Assembly (NCBI GenBank): GCA_009760855.2
Contig: WPIO01000113.1
Location: forward strand, 758,001 to 822,000
DNA from: Cristatella mucedo
Taxonomy: Eukaryota; Bryozoa; Phylactolaemata; Cristatellidae
Reading direction: 5' to 3'
Length of the DNA: 64,000 bases
Both the position numbers and the translations under genes were made by a program. The notes under the pieces are model-generated. The model was not told where the DNA came from. It did not search any database and saw only the letters and a program-made list of their open reading frames with translations. Shown piece after piece: positions 43,901-54,158 of this stretch (the stretch's first letter is position 1; each line of letters starts with the position of its first letter).

Positions 43901-46900
43901 ACAATAATAACACATTTGCTATAGTGTCCTCAGAGAACTCAATCTCTTTCTAGGCACTTTACACTGGCTGCAAAGGAAGCACGATCGAATTGTCAGTGGT
44001 AGCAGGCTCAATGATGACAAGCATAACATGGTTAGGGGTAACGTGCACAGGGTCAGCATGCAAATATGGCTAGTGGCAGCATGCAAAGTATCAGCACGCA
44101 CAAACATACAAAAGACGAATCACATGGACCCAGTAAATGCTGTGATAAATATATATGTTTTTAGCTTCTTTGTAAATGTGGGCAAGTCAGGGGATGTCGT
44201 GACGCAAGTCGGAAGTGTGAGTTCTACCCTTTGGGAGTATGCGAACTAAAGACACGGTCTCCAAAGGATTTGAGATATGTACCAGAAATAGGTAAACGAT
44301 TATATTCCGAAAAGCTGGTAGTATAATGCTTAGCCTGGCAGGTGAATAGAGTTTATAGGTAGGCTAGAGTCAAAGAATGAAGGGATCTAAAAGTGAGCGA
44401 CAAAACCGTGAAGTCAATGCTTTGCTTGACTGGGAGCCAGTGCAGATCGGCGAGAATTGGTGTGATGTAGCAACTGCAATGCTCACGACAGACAAACCTA
44501 GCTGCAGAGTTTTGCACCAGCTGTAAGTGCGTGATTGCAAAGGCCGGTAGACCAGCAAGCAGTGAGTTACAGAAGTCGACGGGATGTCACAAATGCATGG
44601 ACCAATTTAGATGTGGCATCTCTGTCTAATCAAGCCAGAATTTTAGCAATGATATGTAGCTAAAAATTGGCTGACTTGACTGTGGAGGTGACACGGTCGT
44701 CTAATGAAAGGTCACTTGGAACATGACAACTAGATTTCGTGCAGAGCCAATAAGAGATATGCTGGCAGAGCTGATTGTGAGCGTTAACCTTTCCAATTTC
44801 TGAATCACGCTTGGTTTGCCCATAACTAGTAAGTTGGTTTTTATCATTATTCAATTTAAGAAAGTTTGCTGCCATCCACATGTGGATGACATCAATACAT
44901 GCAGCAAGGGATTTGAGAGAATTCGACCTTCTGTAGGGCTGGGACAGATCAAGGCAAAGGTACAACTGAGTGTCATCTGCATAGAAGCTGATGCCTAGAT
45001 TGTGCCTGGCAATCACATCGGCAAGAGGGAGAGTGTAGCCCTGAGGTGGCCCATACACAGAGGTTCCTCGGATGATCTGTGTCCATTCACACCTATACTC
45101 CGGAATCTCCCACTGGGATAGTACCTGAACCATTGCAGTGCAGTGCCAGTGATGCCCAGGCGAGATGAGAGGCACTCAAGAACGACTTGGTGATCGATAG
45201 TATCAAAAGCTGCCAAACGATCAAGCATAACACGTAGAGATACTCAACATAAGTCTGCATTCCTAAGTAGGTCGTTATTCACCAGAGGCAATGCTGACTC
45301 TGTGGAGTGCTAAAATAGCTCTAAAACCAGACTGGAATTTACTAGCAAGGTTTGAAATTTCAATATATGAGTTCAGCTGGTCGAAACACTGATACCACAT
45401 CTCAGTTATACTAATAACTAATAACTAAAAACTATATAAATATACTAATAACACGGCACTTGGTAACTAGTAGAATTCAAAACATTTTCTAGTTTTATAA
45501 CTATTACAGGTCCTGCAGATTCAAAAACAAATCTTAACAGTTACAGAGGATTGTGCAGTGCAAAAATAATCTGCAGAACTTTTGATAACTAAAGATATAT
45601 CCCATAGGCAGAAGTAACTCCTGATTTGCTAGCCAGAGCTAACAAGCGGAAGTAGAGCCAATGTAGTCTGCATTTATAAATAAAAATTAACAATATGAAC
45701 TCTCACGGATGAAATTGAAATTAAATTGAACATATTGTAAAGCTAATTTAAAATGGTATCCACTTTTTCACTAAAGCTTCTGCTACATTATGGAAGAGCT
45801 GCAAAATTATCAAGACGGTGGGCCCACCTGCTAGACCAGTCGACACTCAAGCATGCCTTTGAAAACTAAGTTGAGGTTTCTTGTGGTTTTTAACGGATAT
45901 AAGCTGGTGATAACATAACAACTAAGCATTTTTGTATTACTCTAACAGAACTAGATCTCTTCCCACGAACTCTGCGAAGACTAGAAAGGAAACTTCTCCA
46001 CTGATTGGTCACCAAACCAATTATATGATTAATTGCAGCATGCATAAGCACATACAAGATAATCTACAAAAGGCTTTCCAGTTTTGCTTCAACGTCGTCC
46101 AGTCTGGATATGTCGTTAGGTCTAGTATTTTGACAAAAATTCTTCAATGCCTAGTGGCTCGGACAGCTACAGCCGCTAAAACAGACTCCCGGCCACTGGC
46201 ATCGGCACGAATCTGTCAAAGAACTGCATAACACACGTGAAGACTGAAAAACTGTAAATTTTAAAATAAAAACAAACAAAAGTATTCATTCTAAAACCTG
46301 ACAAGCATACATGAGCAGTCACAGAAAAACAAGTTGCTTCTCAAGGTTATTTCGTGGTAATCCATTTTTTCAGCACTGCATCGGAGTTTAAACTTAGTGT
46401 TTTTTAAATCTATACATTGGTCAAACACTCAAAATTAGCTCTGAAAGAGTCTCCGCTGAAGCCCCTGCATGGAATATGGGTATCTTGCCCTAACCAGCCT
46501 TTCAAGAATAAGACTAATTCAGCTCCATAGTCAAGTCTGAAAGCTTTTGGTCGAGTGATATAAACAATTTAAAAAAACTTTCATTACTGTGCCACAGCCA
46601 AGCTTGACTATCCGTTTCTGACATGTGACTACACTTTTGCAGCCCTCTTCTTACAGGTATTCTTGCGAGCCTAAATAAGATGCTCACAGACAGTGCAAAA
46701 CCTCTGCTGCTTAGCTAGTATGTCGTGAACGTCACAGCTGTCACACAGAGCCTCTTCAATAGTACAGGCACTAGTACTACACCAAGTACCACATCAAGTG
46801 GTGCATGGACTTTGAGACTCTGCTCATTTACCTGTGTTCATGACCAACCACAAATCTGCTGGACACCCTGCCTTCATTAGTCTGAAGCTAAAGCCTGATA

Positions 46901-49900
46901 CTTGCATTGACATAATGTCATACCATGACTGGCTCACTTTCAAGAAAAACGGAAACACGTGTACCCCTAACAGAGTGTGCTTCATCAATGTGAATCGTTT
47001 TTTTTGTGCTTTTGCCCACTGCTAGTGTGCATCACTTTTGTCATCAGTTTGCTTATATGCTTCCCAGCCGTTGTGCACCGGAAGAGATCTAGCTCTATAG
47101 GAGTCCTACTCTTCTATTATTACCACTATTGCCTACATAACTTTCTCTATCATAACCAATGAAAAATTTAAAAAAATGCAAAATACTTGGTTTTCTACGA
47201 TTACATGTAACATTGTTTTAGAAAGGAGGCCTGGGTGCTCCTTATCTAGAAGGTGAGCCTGCACTACTGAGAACTATTTCAAAATAGCTTCAAGATATTC
47301 CTAATTCAATTTCACATTTCATCAACATGCATGAGGTTATTTGCATTCATGTATGCAAATTACATTGACACTCTTCCCACCAATAATCACCAGCTAGCCA
47401 ATCAGCAGACTTCGGTCTATGGGATGTACCACTGTCCACAACTATGCAGGTTGATTATTTAGGTGCTACTAAGCCCCACTGCGTACTTAATAGCAGTGAT
47501 AACTTGTCGTAACCATGGCACCCTGTGATCATATTCCCAAGCCATACGAATTAAGCATCTGAGCCATTTACAGGTACATGTAATATATAAGTAAAATTGA
47601 TTTGCATAGCACCCAAAGAGAGCTTCATTCTCTATCCACGCGATTAAAATATGCCACAGAGCTCTAGCCCACGACTTGGGTCGTTCAAGGCGAGGATCTC
47701 ATCTCTAGGCTGCTCATGTCAAATGTCGGAAGTCCAGAATGAGAGAAACACCTGTGCACATCTTTCGTTTCTATGAGGATTTGACACGTGACCAGTGGGT
47801 TACCGGACATAGCTAGGGCATGCTTCAGGTTTCCAGCTAAACACACCCGCAACCCTCCCCCCCCCCACAGCACCAAGCCATATGCCCACACCTCGGGTCA
47901 TCTGCATGCGGCTACCGATTGGAACGAGAAGCAGCACTATGTACTATGACCCGATAGAGTTCTCTCGAAGAGCCTCAGCAGGAGCCTTAGCTTTAGTCCT
48001 CAGCAGACACCTGTGGCTGCACCTGATAGCTAACAAATCAACAAGAGACTGAAATGGCACACACGGGATAACAACGACTGAGCCAACAGCCGAAAGTTAC
48101 AGGCACGATTGAAATAAGCTTGGCGGTTTTCCTGGGCAGCTTTTCGTTGACAGCAAGTGCCAGCGGCTGCGTCCCACTACTGATCTAACGCAGCAGCAGC
48201 AGGCAAGTGCTCGCACTCTAGCAGAGCCACTCGAGGCGCTATAGCTTTAGATAAGGATCTGCAGTGTTCAGGAAAGACCCAGCTGCACGACACAGTTAAC
48301 CCTTGCTCATGTCGAGTAATCGAGGTTCTGACAGCAAGCTGGAAACACCGCAAACACAAAAGAAACGTTATTTGTATACCCCAAGCACAGTTTTCTCCTG
48401 CATGGTAGTATTTTCATGGTGTACGGGCGAGTTAAACGTACCGGGCTTCATTGATGAATTTCTTTCACTCTTCAATCTACCCAGTCTCACAGGTTGACTT
48501 TATAACCCTACCTAATTTGAAGATCAGAGTGGCAGGGCAACACCGATAATAACCATCTAAGCTGCCTCAACACCAGGAAGAGACTTGGCAATGCATAATG
48601 GCCAGCTGACTCACATCAGAGCTTGACCACTGGGTACGATGCAATAAGTACATTGATAAATACAGATAGACATTAAAGCACCTCTATGAGCAGCCATTCA
48701 AACAGCTGCCGGGGTTGCAAGCAAACAATTGTGTGCTGTTCAGAAGTAGCAGGAGCTTGTATGACAGGTGACCCGCAGCCAGAACAGCCTGCACTTGGCA
48801 TATCAGATCTACACCTAGGCAAGTGGGTGGCAATCCAGCCAATCAAATAGCAATGAGAATGAGGCTAGTCGGAGCCTATGGATAGGGTGCTTGCATTTCT
48901 TGATTAAGGTCGCAGGTTCTTCGAGCCTTTCAGCAGGCAATTCTTTACCACGGCTGCAAGCAGGGTGCAAATCACTTAGCCTTTGCTGCTGCTATAGAAA
49001 AGAGGGTTGGAATCAATTATATTTACACAATTTAGCACTGGTATCAAAGAAAAAGATGACCAAGAAAATGCATCGAGTAAGAGAGTAAAACACAGAGTAA
49101 AAGTGGAGAAAAAAGCTTGAGACGAGCATTCAGTATACGCTCTGCTGGGAATCCAAGTTCAACAATCAAGCCATTCGTGCTAACTGGTTAGGACTACAGT
49201 GTAGCTTCAAACATAATAAACAGAGCAAAGTTCTTTTGCTGACCCACAAGGCCCGCCACGGCTTGGCTCCTTTGTACCTAAAAAAAAATATAATTTTTTT
49301 ATAGCACCCCAAGAGAACTTAATCTCTATTCAGGCGCTTCACAGATGCCTCGGGGCTCGAGCCTGCGACCTTAGACAGATCTTAGTCGGGGCCAGCACCT
49401 TAACCGCTGGACCAAACCAGCTCCTAGCTGAACTGCTGCATCAGTTTCAGCCTGTTCGTGCCCTCAGGTCCTGTGTGGACAATAAATTAGCTGTCCCATT
49501 CCTCTGCTTAAAGACAGTTGGCAACAGAAGCTTTAGCTCTGCAGGTCATAGACTGTGGAACTCGCTTCCATGATTCTTGCGCCACGACAACTACTCTCCT
49601 GCTGCCGACTATGGCACATCCTTTTCAGCGGTCCTGAGCTGCTACTTCTATTCTACTCACTACCTCAACTGCTCTCCTAACTCTGCTATGCTTCCCACTT
49701 TCTCTTTGTTTCGTGAGAAGAAGTCTGTTGGCTACCGAATGCGTACCAAAAGCCGCCTAGGCTGTGAGTGCACTATACAAAACTCTCCGGCGTAACACCC
49801 ACGTGCTCTTTATGACTTTGTGGAGTTACAGACGGAGATACATTACATTACATAGTTCATTCACACTTCTCTGCCTGCTCTATTGTAAAAGGATGCGCTG

Positions 49901-51220
49901 GGAGGATAGTGCTAAGATATTGCTCTCGAGCTAAGAATGACGGGGAGATAACCTGCATCCTATACCATCGTCTTTCACAGGACCAGCTATCAACGAGGCA
50001 GCTGCCTAGCTGCTGCAGAGACCTGCCCTGTGTGAACCTGACCGAACAGCAATCTAGGCCAACTAGACCACCGAAGGGCAGTGATGGTCGACTGTGGCTC
50101 CTCAGCACCAATCAAGCTACAGTATGCACGCCGAGTGATGCCGCAAATGCTGCTCACCCAGATGCTGCTCACGCGCTAAGCCAATTCCCAGTCAAAGGGT
50201 GGCTATGCAGCTAAGATGTGGCAAGTTACTTTGGGTGGGTATACCTCGGAGGACACACGAAAGCTCTCGGTGAAACTTCTCACTGAGAGGGGAATCGCCT
50301 ATGTTACTTTCTAAAGCATGTGTGTTTTCGTTCATTTTGGAGTTTCAGCCCACTGTCCACAAACACACGTCTACCGTGCACCACCACATGGGAGCAGATG
50401 CATCTCGACGGCCACTCGCGAGCTAACTTTGATGCTTTATGAATCAGGTTTCTTAGATTCAATAACCATTGGCAAAGAAGGTTTAAAATATTATTCACCT
50501 AGACCTCCTTTTAAAACATAGGGTAGTTAGCAGTAAAATAAGACACGACCACAACGCAACGAAAACCTGGGTGTCTGGGCCATTGTAACCGTACTTTCAA
50601 TCTTCGGTCCCACGGGTCGTGCCCAATCAAAGCAGTAGACGTTATATAGCCATGTTGGCTCTAGGATCAGATTAGTTTTGGGTCAGGGTGGATGAGATTT
50701 TAGGCAACATGGTACAGACAACTAGCACAGCACCAGGGCCGGACAAGGGTCGGTGCTGAGAGATATGGAGGCCAACAATAACAATTTTGAATCTGAAAGA
50801 CAGATTCTCATCATTCTAGGCTCTTATTTTGATATTTCCTGCACGGGCTAGAGCTACGTAGCTGGCTACTTCGGCTGCGTTAGCCCGATGCAAAATAAAA
50901 TAGCAGCATACTTCTCTCAGTAGCTTAAACTTAGCAAGCATAAAATTGCTGTCAAATGGACAAAGTGCCAGAACCAAGGTAGCGTAGCGATATAATCATA
51001 ATATTACAGCTGTATATTACCCTCAGAGAACCTAATCTTTTTCTAGGCACTTTACATATGCTGTAAAGGAAGCATGATCGATATCATTGCGGTTACATCG
51101 CTGTATCTAGGGTACCGACTTTGGCGAGTACTAACCTGCAGGATGGTTCCACACCGGTGAAAACTTGGCTGGCACGTATCTGTCCAAAACAGCCATCGAT
51201 GATCTGTATAAGGCCGACAT
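40130..51220 (-). CDS. MPC2: Mitochondrial pyruvate carrier subunit 2 (MPC2), four exons
   Basis: Exons on the minus strand: 51220-51136, 42341-42301, 41153-41069, 40245-40130. All junctions are GT-AG and in phase; the 108-residue product aligns end to end with animal MPC2. Signatures: YVPAKFSPVWNHPAG in exon 1, PKTIFFWAPAFKW in exon 2, GDLKRPAEKLSLTQSSA in exon 3, and IIWSRYALVIKPKNYS then LFAVNIFVAM in exon 4. With MPC1 it forms the inner-membrane heterodimer that imports pyruvate into the matrix. Three membrane helices are visible (about residues 32-50, 65-80 and 87-105), and the lysine of FKW and the WSRY and FAVN motifs are kept. The C-terminus is short: family members have about 15-20 more residues. 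Either translation ends at the TAA (40130-40132), or a donor CCA|GTAAGC there leads to an exon not found. Intron 1 is 8.8 kb and full of repeats. Confidence 0.93.
40322..40620 (+). mobile_element. Old L2-A 3' fragment in MPC2 intron 3
   Basis: CATCGTATCGACTTCAAG, TTTTAGGTCCCTTCATTCG, CTCCACCACCAGGTGAAG and a decayed tail (AAGTACCTCGAGAAGG ... ATGGTGCTATACAAACG). Confidence 0.65.
40755..40913 (+). mobile_element. SINE-B copy in MPC2 intron 3
   Basis: GGGGTAAGGCACTTAC, B-box-like TGGTTTCGAGTCC, then GGTGGCGATAACACTG and CTATACAAATGAGGCTG, as in the 23733 copy. It is followed directly by a CT microsatellite. Confidence 0.6.
40914..40973. repeat. (CT)n microsatellite
   Basis: About 28 uninterrupted CT units, followed by a CTG/CTT-rich stretch in intron 3 of MPC2. 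Confidence 0.95.
41069..41153 (-). CDS. MPC2: MPC2 exon 3
   Basis: 85 bp between acceptor ATGTTTTAG and donor ACAG|GTGAGT; begins in phase 0 and ends with one base of a Gly codon. Codes for ALVIAGIGDLKRPAEKLSLT followed by QSSALALT. Confidence 0.93.
41270..41590 (+). mobile_element. Diverged L2-like 3' fragment overlapping the intron 2 side of MPC2
   Basis: AACTAAAGCTAAAGACACATTTGAGCAG recalls the LINE C-terminal SLKTHL block, and a tail GCCTGGATAGAAACTTGG ... GGCGCTACACAAAAGAC ends near 41575. A separate, older L2-type lineage, also seen at 63790. Confidence 0.45.
42139..42212 (-). mobile_element. tRNA-like head of a third SINE type
   Basis: The minus strand has an A-box TTAGCCCAGTGGCACACC and a B-box GGTTTGAATCC about 45 bases later. 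The acceptor stem and a recognisable body are missing, so it is a tRNA-derived repeat rather than a gene. It lies in intron 2 flank of MPC2 (intron 1 starts at 42342). Confidence 0.5.
42301..42341 (-). CDS. MPC2: MPC2 exon 2
   Basis: Only 41 bp: acceptor CTCGTTCTAG, coding for (G)PKTIFFWAPAFKW, donor TGG|GTAAGT. The two leading bases complete the Gly codon begun in exon 1. This is the first membrane helix and the most conserved MPC2 motif. Confidence 0.93.
43036..43392 (-). mobile_element. L2-B LINE 3' fragment
   Basis: The minus frame reads FLCLKTVGKRSFCSAGPRL and NSAMLFTFSLLHEMKS; the UTR ends at a GTATTGTATC-type end. In MPC2 intron 1. Confidence 0.75.
43838..45383 (-). mobile_element. 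Older L2-A LINE copy with RT remnants
   Basis: (AAT)n runs at the left, tail, UTR and about half of ORF2. Minus frames show TLPLADVIARHNLGISFYADD (RT motif C), a broken motif A and RLSSRLGITGTALQWF. Deletions and frameshifts throughout. Homology ends at GTTCAGCTGGTCG near 45383. Confidence 0.85.
45384..47590. other. MPC2 intron 1, unassigned
   Basis: AT-rich intronic sequence without gene signals. A possible exon-like piece at 46837-46884 (minus; acceptor CTTTAGCTTCAG, donor ACAG|GTAAAT) is open in two frames but unrecognised. Confidence 0.3.
47595..47702 (-). mobile_element. SINE-A copy, minus orientation
   Basis: TGCATAGCACCCAAAGAGAG, CTCTATCCACGCGATTAA and CAGAGCTCTAGCCCACGAC match the family from tail into the B-box region; the A-box end is lost. 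Confidence 0.6.
47703..48879. other. MPC2 intron 1, unassigned
   Basis: No supported feature; a run of C with an AG at 47860-47873 looks like an unused acceptor. Confidence 0.3.
48880..49060 (+). mobile_element. SINE-B copy, diverged
   Basis: GGATAGGGTGCTTGCATTTC, GGTCGCAGGTTCTTCGAGCC (B-box), GCTGCTATAGAAAAGAGG and GTTGGAATCAATTATATTTAC follow the SINE-B order. Confidence 0.55.
49223..49857 (+). mobile_element. L2-B LINE 3' fragment hosting a SINE-A
   Basis: Plus-strand ORF2 end (CCCACAAGGCCCGCCACGG, then FLCLKTVGNRSFSSAGHRLW) and 3' UTR, ending in TACATTACATTACAT. It is interrupted at 49281-49422 by SINE-A with a CCTA duplication. This is the clearest undivided view of the L2-B end. Confidence 0.8.
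49281..49422 (-). mobile_element. SINE-A copy with 4-bp target duplication
   Basis: The minus strand reads GCTGGTTTGGTCCAGCGG (A-box), CGAGCCCCGAGGCATCTGTG, AAGCGCCTGAATAGAG and a tail of T/A. Flanked by CCTA at 49277-49280 and 49423-49426; other L2-B copies have the empty site GTACCTAGCTG. Confidence 0.8.
49858..51000. other. MPC2 intron 1 proximal part, unassigned
   Basis: GC-average sequence with short domain-free frames only. Confidence 0.3.
51005..51092 (-). mobile_element. L2-type 3' tail fragment
   Basis: TTACCCTCAGAGAACC, TTTCTAGGCACTTTAC and ATGCTGTAAAGGAAGCATG: the last 80 bases of an L2-A-like copy, immediately downstream of the MPC2 exon 1 donor. Confidence 0.65.
51136..51220 (-). 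CDS. MPC2: MPC2 exon 1 with start codon
   Basis: The ATG at 51220-51218 is the first after an in-frame TGA upstream; 28 codons plus one base to the donor GCAG|GTTAGT. The product starts MSALYRSSMAVLDRYVPAKF, much like insect MPC2 N-termini. An internal Met at codon 9 is an alternative start. Confidence 0.88.
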
Positions 51221-51384
51221 TTCCCGATATCCAGTACGCGCGACGATGCAGGAGCAACCGGATGTCGCTTCGGAGACGCCGGAAACTCAGGCTCTCACGC
51301 CACGAACTACAATGGCTGTAAGTGGGTCCGGTGTTACCATAGCTATACGCGATAATCTGAAGACGCTACATGGTCATTTCCTGG
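51221..51384 (-). promoter_or_regulatory. MPC2: MPC2 5' UTR and core promoter region (inferred)
   Basis: The unique sequence between the MPC2 start codon and the L2-B remnant at 51385. It is CpG-richer than the neighbourhood and contains no clear TATA box. It must hold the 5' UTR unless there is a further upstream exon. Confidence 0.35.
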
Positions 51385-51530
51385 ATGAAATGTAATGTAA
51401 TGCATTTTTGTCGGTAACTACACAGAGACTAAATTTGTGTTACGCATGAGAATTTCATACATAGCGTAAATTAAGCCTAAGTGGCTTTTGGCACGCACTC
51501 GGTAGCCAGCAGTCTTGCCTTCGCAAACAA
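51385..51530 (-). mobile_element. L2-B 3' UTR fragment
   Basis: AAATGTAATGTAATGC, GTAACTACACAGAG and CTAAGTGGCTTTTGGCACGC with TCGGTAGCCAGCAG are the L2-B tail and UTR in minus orientation. Confidence 0.65.
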
Positions 51531-52198
51531 AAGTGTATGAACAATAAGCATGAAGTAGTCGAGTTGACTAACCAACGGTCAACCATGACCCAGCGATTTC
51601 TTTACCTCTCTACACACCTCCAAACCCCCGAACCAGCCAATTAGTCTGTAGCGCCCTGCTGGCCTTGGCTGAATTTTAGCGCGAACAAGAGCTGTTCGGC
51701 GGCGGGCTAGAGCCCCTTTGTCCTGGAGCAGTGAGCCAGAGAGGAGTGTCAGTGCGGTTAGAGAGGAAGCGCTTAAGAGCAAGCCAGGAAGCTGTGAGAC
51801 GAACGGCGGCGATTCGGCCTTTAGAATTGGTCCGATACCCGCGGAAGCTGCTGATAGATGTTGGCTGGCCTGTCAACCCCCGCCTTCCCTCTTTCCAAGG
51901 AAGAATCGTCTGGAACCCATTCGCCATTCAAGCTGGACAGAGGTGCCCTTCCAGTGGCCTGGGGACGGTATTAATTCCTTTCCGTGATGGGCCAAGGTGT
52001 CCGGGCCCAATACCACTAAGCTCTTGCCCCATTGTTTCAGCTAGGTATTTAAGAGTCGAGCGACGCTCGCTCTTGGTCTTACGGTCTTTTGTCTTTGGTC
52101 CGGCTTCGACGCCGTCGCACTCGTTTCTCTGAAAGTGAGGGAGGACGGCGGGCTTTTCGCCGGCGATTGACGGAACAGGACGAGACAGCGCAAGGAGG

Positions 52199-52220
52199 AT
52201 TCGGTGGAACTCCACCGAAT
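52199..52220. repeat. Perfect 10-bp hairpin in the LTR R region
   Basis: ATTCGGTGGA, AC, TCCACCGAAT. It lies about 120 bases inside the presumed transcript and so would form in the RNA. Confidence 0.6.
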
Positions 52221-52365
52221 ACGGTCGTATCGCGCCCGAGCTGGCATTTTGTGTGTTCTTTCGTCTTTTGTGTTTCTTTTGTGTCGTGTGTGTGCGCGCT
52301 AGCACGTGGTCTCGGCATAGGGATTTGCCGGTGCGAGCTAGGCGTAGTTGGCGTGTGTGGAGCCC

Positions 52366-52560
52366 TAGTTCCCCAGTTAGGGTTTAGGCTCCGGTTTTCG
52401 CTTCAATGTGGAGAAGTATTTCCTCCGCAAGAGTGCTTGAGGTGGCGTGTGTGGAGTATTCCCTCGGTACAGGTGGGAACGGATTCCTAGTTCTCCGGTT
52501 AGGGTTTAGGGTCCGGGTCGCGCTCAGTGTGGAGGAGTATTCCCTCCACAAGAGTGTTGG
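52366..52560. repeat. Diverged tandem duplication with telomere-like core
   Basis: Two copies about 120 bases apart of GTTAGGGTTTAGG ... CAATGTGGAGAAGTATTTCC (second copy CAGTGTGGAGGAGTATTCCC) and CTCC(A/G)CAAGAGTG. The core joins TTAGGG to TTTAGGG. Confidence 0.6.
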
Positions 52561-52915
52561 TGCAGTTGAGAACGTGCGAGGAGTGTGGAGATAAAGCTGA
52601 ACTAGACGCGCAGCGACTTTGTGCGCTTGCGAATAAAGTTCAGTAAAATCCCCAATTTGTGTGTCTCGCTTTCCAATTCACGCCGCGGACTCACAACCCC
52701 CTTTAGTAACGGTAAGCAGGTCAGCGCCAGAAACGCTCGTTTCGTGGCGGCCTGCTTATTGCCCGTAGGCACGCATCGTACAGCATTAGGCGATAGGCTA
52801 CGCCGCTAGGTAAGCGGCAGGTCAAGCTTACTTCGCCGAGCCTTCGGCGTTACACAGTAGTTAACCGGGAGCGGAGCGAGGCGTCAGTTTGACAGCGAGA
52901 TCCGCTTAGGTTAGA

Positions 52916-53017
52916 ATGGAGCTTGGTCAGACAAAGAGCGGTCAGGATGTGGACCGACTACTGTACTCCATTAGACTAAGAGCGAAAGGATGGCAAGCTG
53001 GAGCAGGAGCCGTCTAA
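52916..53017 (+). CDS. Short ORF following the LTR-like unit (possible gag start, broken)
   Basis: ATG at 52916, 33 codons: MELGQTKSGQDVDRLLYSIR then LRAKGWQAGAGAV and TAA. Position after an LTR and leader suggests the first codons of a gag-like gene, with the rest lost or frameshifted. No domain can be recognised in so short a piece. Confidence 0.3.
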   Translation: MELGQTKSGQDVDRLLYSIRLRAKGWQAGAGAV

Positions 53018-53134
53018 TAAACGTCAGGCAGAAGCGAATAGGCCGAGGACGGACACTGAGAGCAAGGGTCCGACAAAAATAGCAGCTACGCTCAAGGTCA
53101 AGAGGGCAGAGAGGGAGAATATAAATATAAATAT

Positions 53135-53278
53135 ATATATATATAATTCATTTATATAGCGCCCCAAGAGAACTTAATCTCTACTCAGGCACTTCACATA
53201 TGCCTCGGGGCTCGAGCCTGCGACCTCAGTCAGACCTTGGTCGGGGCGAGCACTTTAACCGCTAGACCAAGCCAGCTA
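53135..53278 (-). mobile_element. SINE-A copy inserted in LTR-element flank
   Basis: An (AT)n run, TATAGCGCCCCAAGAGAAC, TACTCAGGCACTTCAC, GGGGCTCGAGCCTGCGACC and CGAGCACTTTAACCGC: the full SINE-A in minus orientation, one of the least diverged. Confidence 0.8.
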
Positions 53279-54158
53279 TACACGATATAACTTACAGAGC
53301 TCAGGGCTGCAGCTTCGGTAGTCGATCCGAGACTACACCTCGAGAGCACGAGAGTCGAACCAACGGCGACGTACAGCTAAGTGCAACTTAGACTGCAAAG
53401 TTGTGTTCGGTCGGCTACTCAGTTAGCTGCTCGTATCTTGAGGTGCTGTAGCGGTCCGCCTTCGGGGTCTGGACCACTGCAATCAACGCAGGTGTGAGTG
53501 GCTTATTGTAATCGGCTTCGGGAGTTCGCTCAGTTAACTCCGGCGGTCAGGTGGCCTCGCGTAAAGCACTTTCGCCGGCGCACGTAAAGCACTTGTGCCC
53601 GCGCGTAACCACTACTAACAGGCCCACAATTAACGGTTGCTTTCGGCACCCAGTTGTGGCCGCTTGTGTTTTAGCCGAGCTGCAGCGCTGCGTTACATCG
53701 TCCACCAGTAGAGAGCCGGGGGACGAGCTTCTTCGCGGTTACACATCTGCCTCAGGTAACTCCCTTCCTCCATGTAGTTTGGTTCGCACATCAGAGAGCC
53801 AGCCGATGAACAACGCCCACAATTTATTCTAGTACTCACACAGCAGAGGGAGCACGACTTCACTCGCCCCTCTCTCCCACTCTAGTCCCCCCTCTCCTCG
53901 ACTCTGGCTGTGTCTCGGCCGACCACGATGGTGAATCCACCATTCGTTCACCAGTTGGTTATCGGCCTGCGTCAACGCCTGCTTAGAAGCTGACCACAGC
54001 TGTGCACAGGCCCCTCTCGAGGATGCTCCCACCAGCTGCTGAGGATAGGAGCGGTACCAGCCCTCATGCAATCGAACTACCCTCCATAGAAATGTCTCAA
54101 TAAAAAAACATAAATGGGTAAACACGCTCGCTGCTCGAAACACGCTGGGGTCAGTCCC
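53279..54158. other. GC-rich, unassigned; possibly LTR-element interior
   Basis: A plus frame at 53551-53832 and a minus frame at 53829-54143 are open but show no domain. A donor-like CTCAG|GTAACT occurs at 53756. AATAAA on the plus strand at about 54100. Confidence 0.3.

Larger units (their letters stand above)
51647..52854 (+). mobile_element. LTR-like unit of an LTR retrotransposon (1.2 kb)
   Basis: Begins TGTAGCGCC and ends GGCGTTACA, imperfect mirror termini of the TG..CA type. In plus orientation it has a TATA-like TATTTAAG at 52046, a presumed transcript start about 30 bases later, and a polyadenylation signal AATAAA at 52632, followed by about 200 bases of U5-like sequence. That order (U3, R, U5) is what an LTR requires. 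No matching second LTR or 5-bp target duplication was found, and the usual TGG primer-binding start is absent after it, so the element class is unsettled. It sits about 430 bp upstream of the MPC2 start codon, pointing away. Confidence 0.5.

Noticed and set aside
46837-46884. Possible minus-strand mini-exon (ADLWLVMNT)
   Set aside because: Acceptor and donor are acceptable, but 48 bp open in two frames with no recognisable partner exon is not enough.
52089-52490. A 133-codon plus frame in the LTR-like unit
   Set aside because: It spans the presumed U3/R region with a hairpin and the duplicated blocks; composition is Arg/Ser/Cys/Val-rich without domains, and minus frames are equally open.
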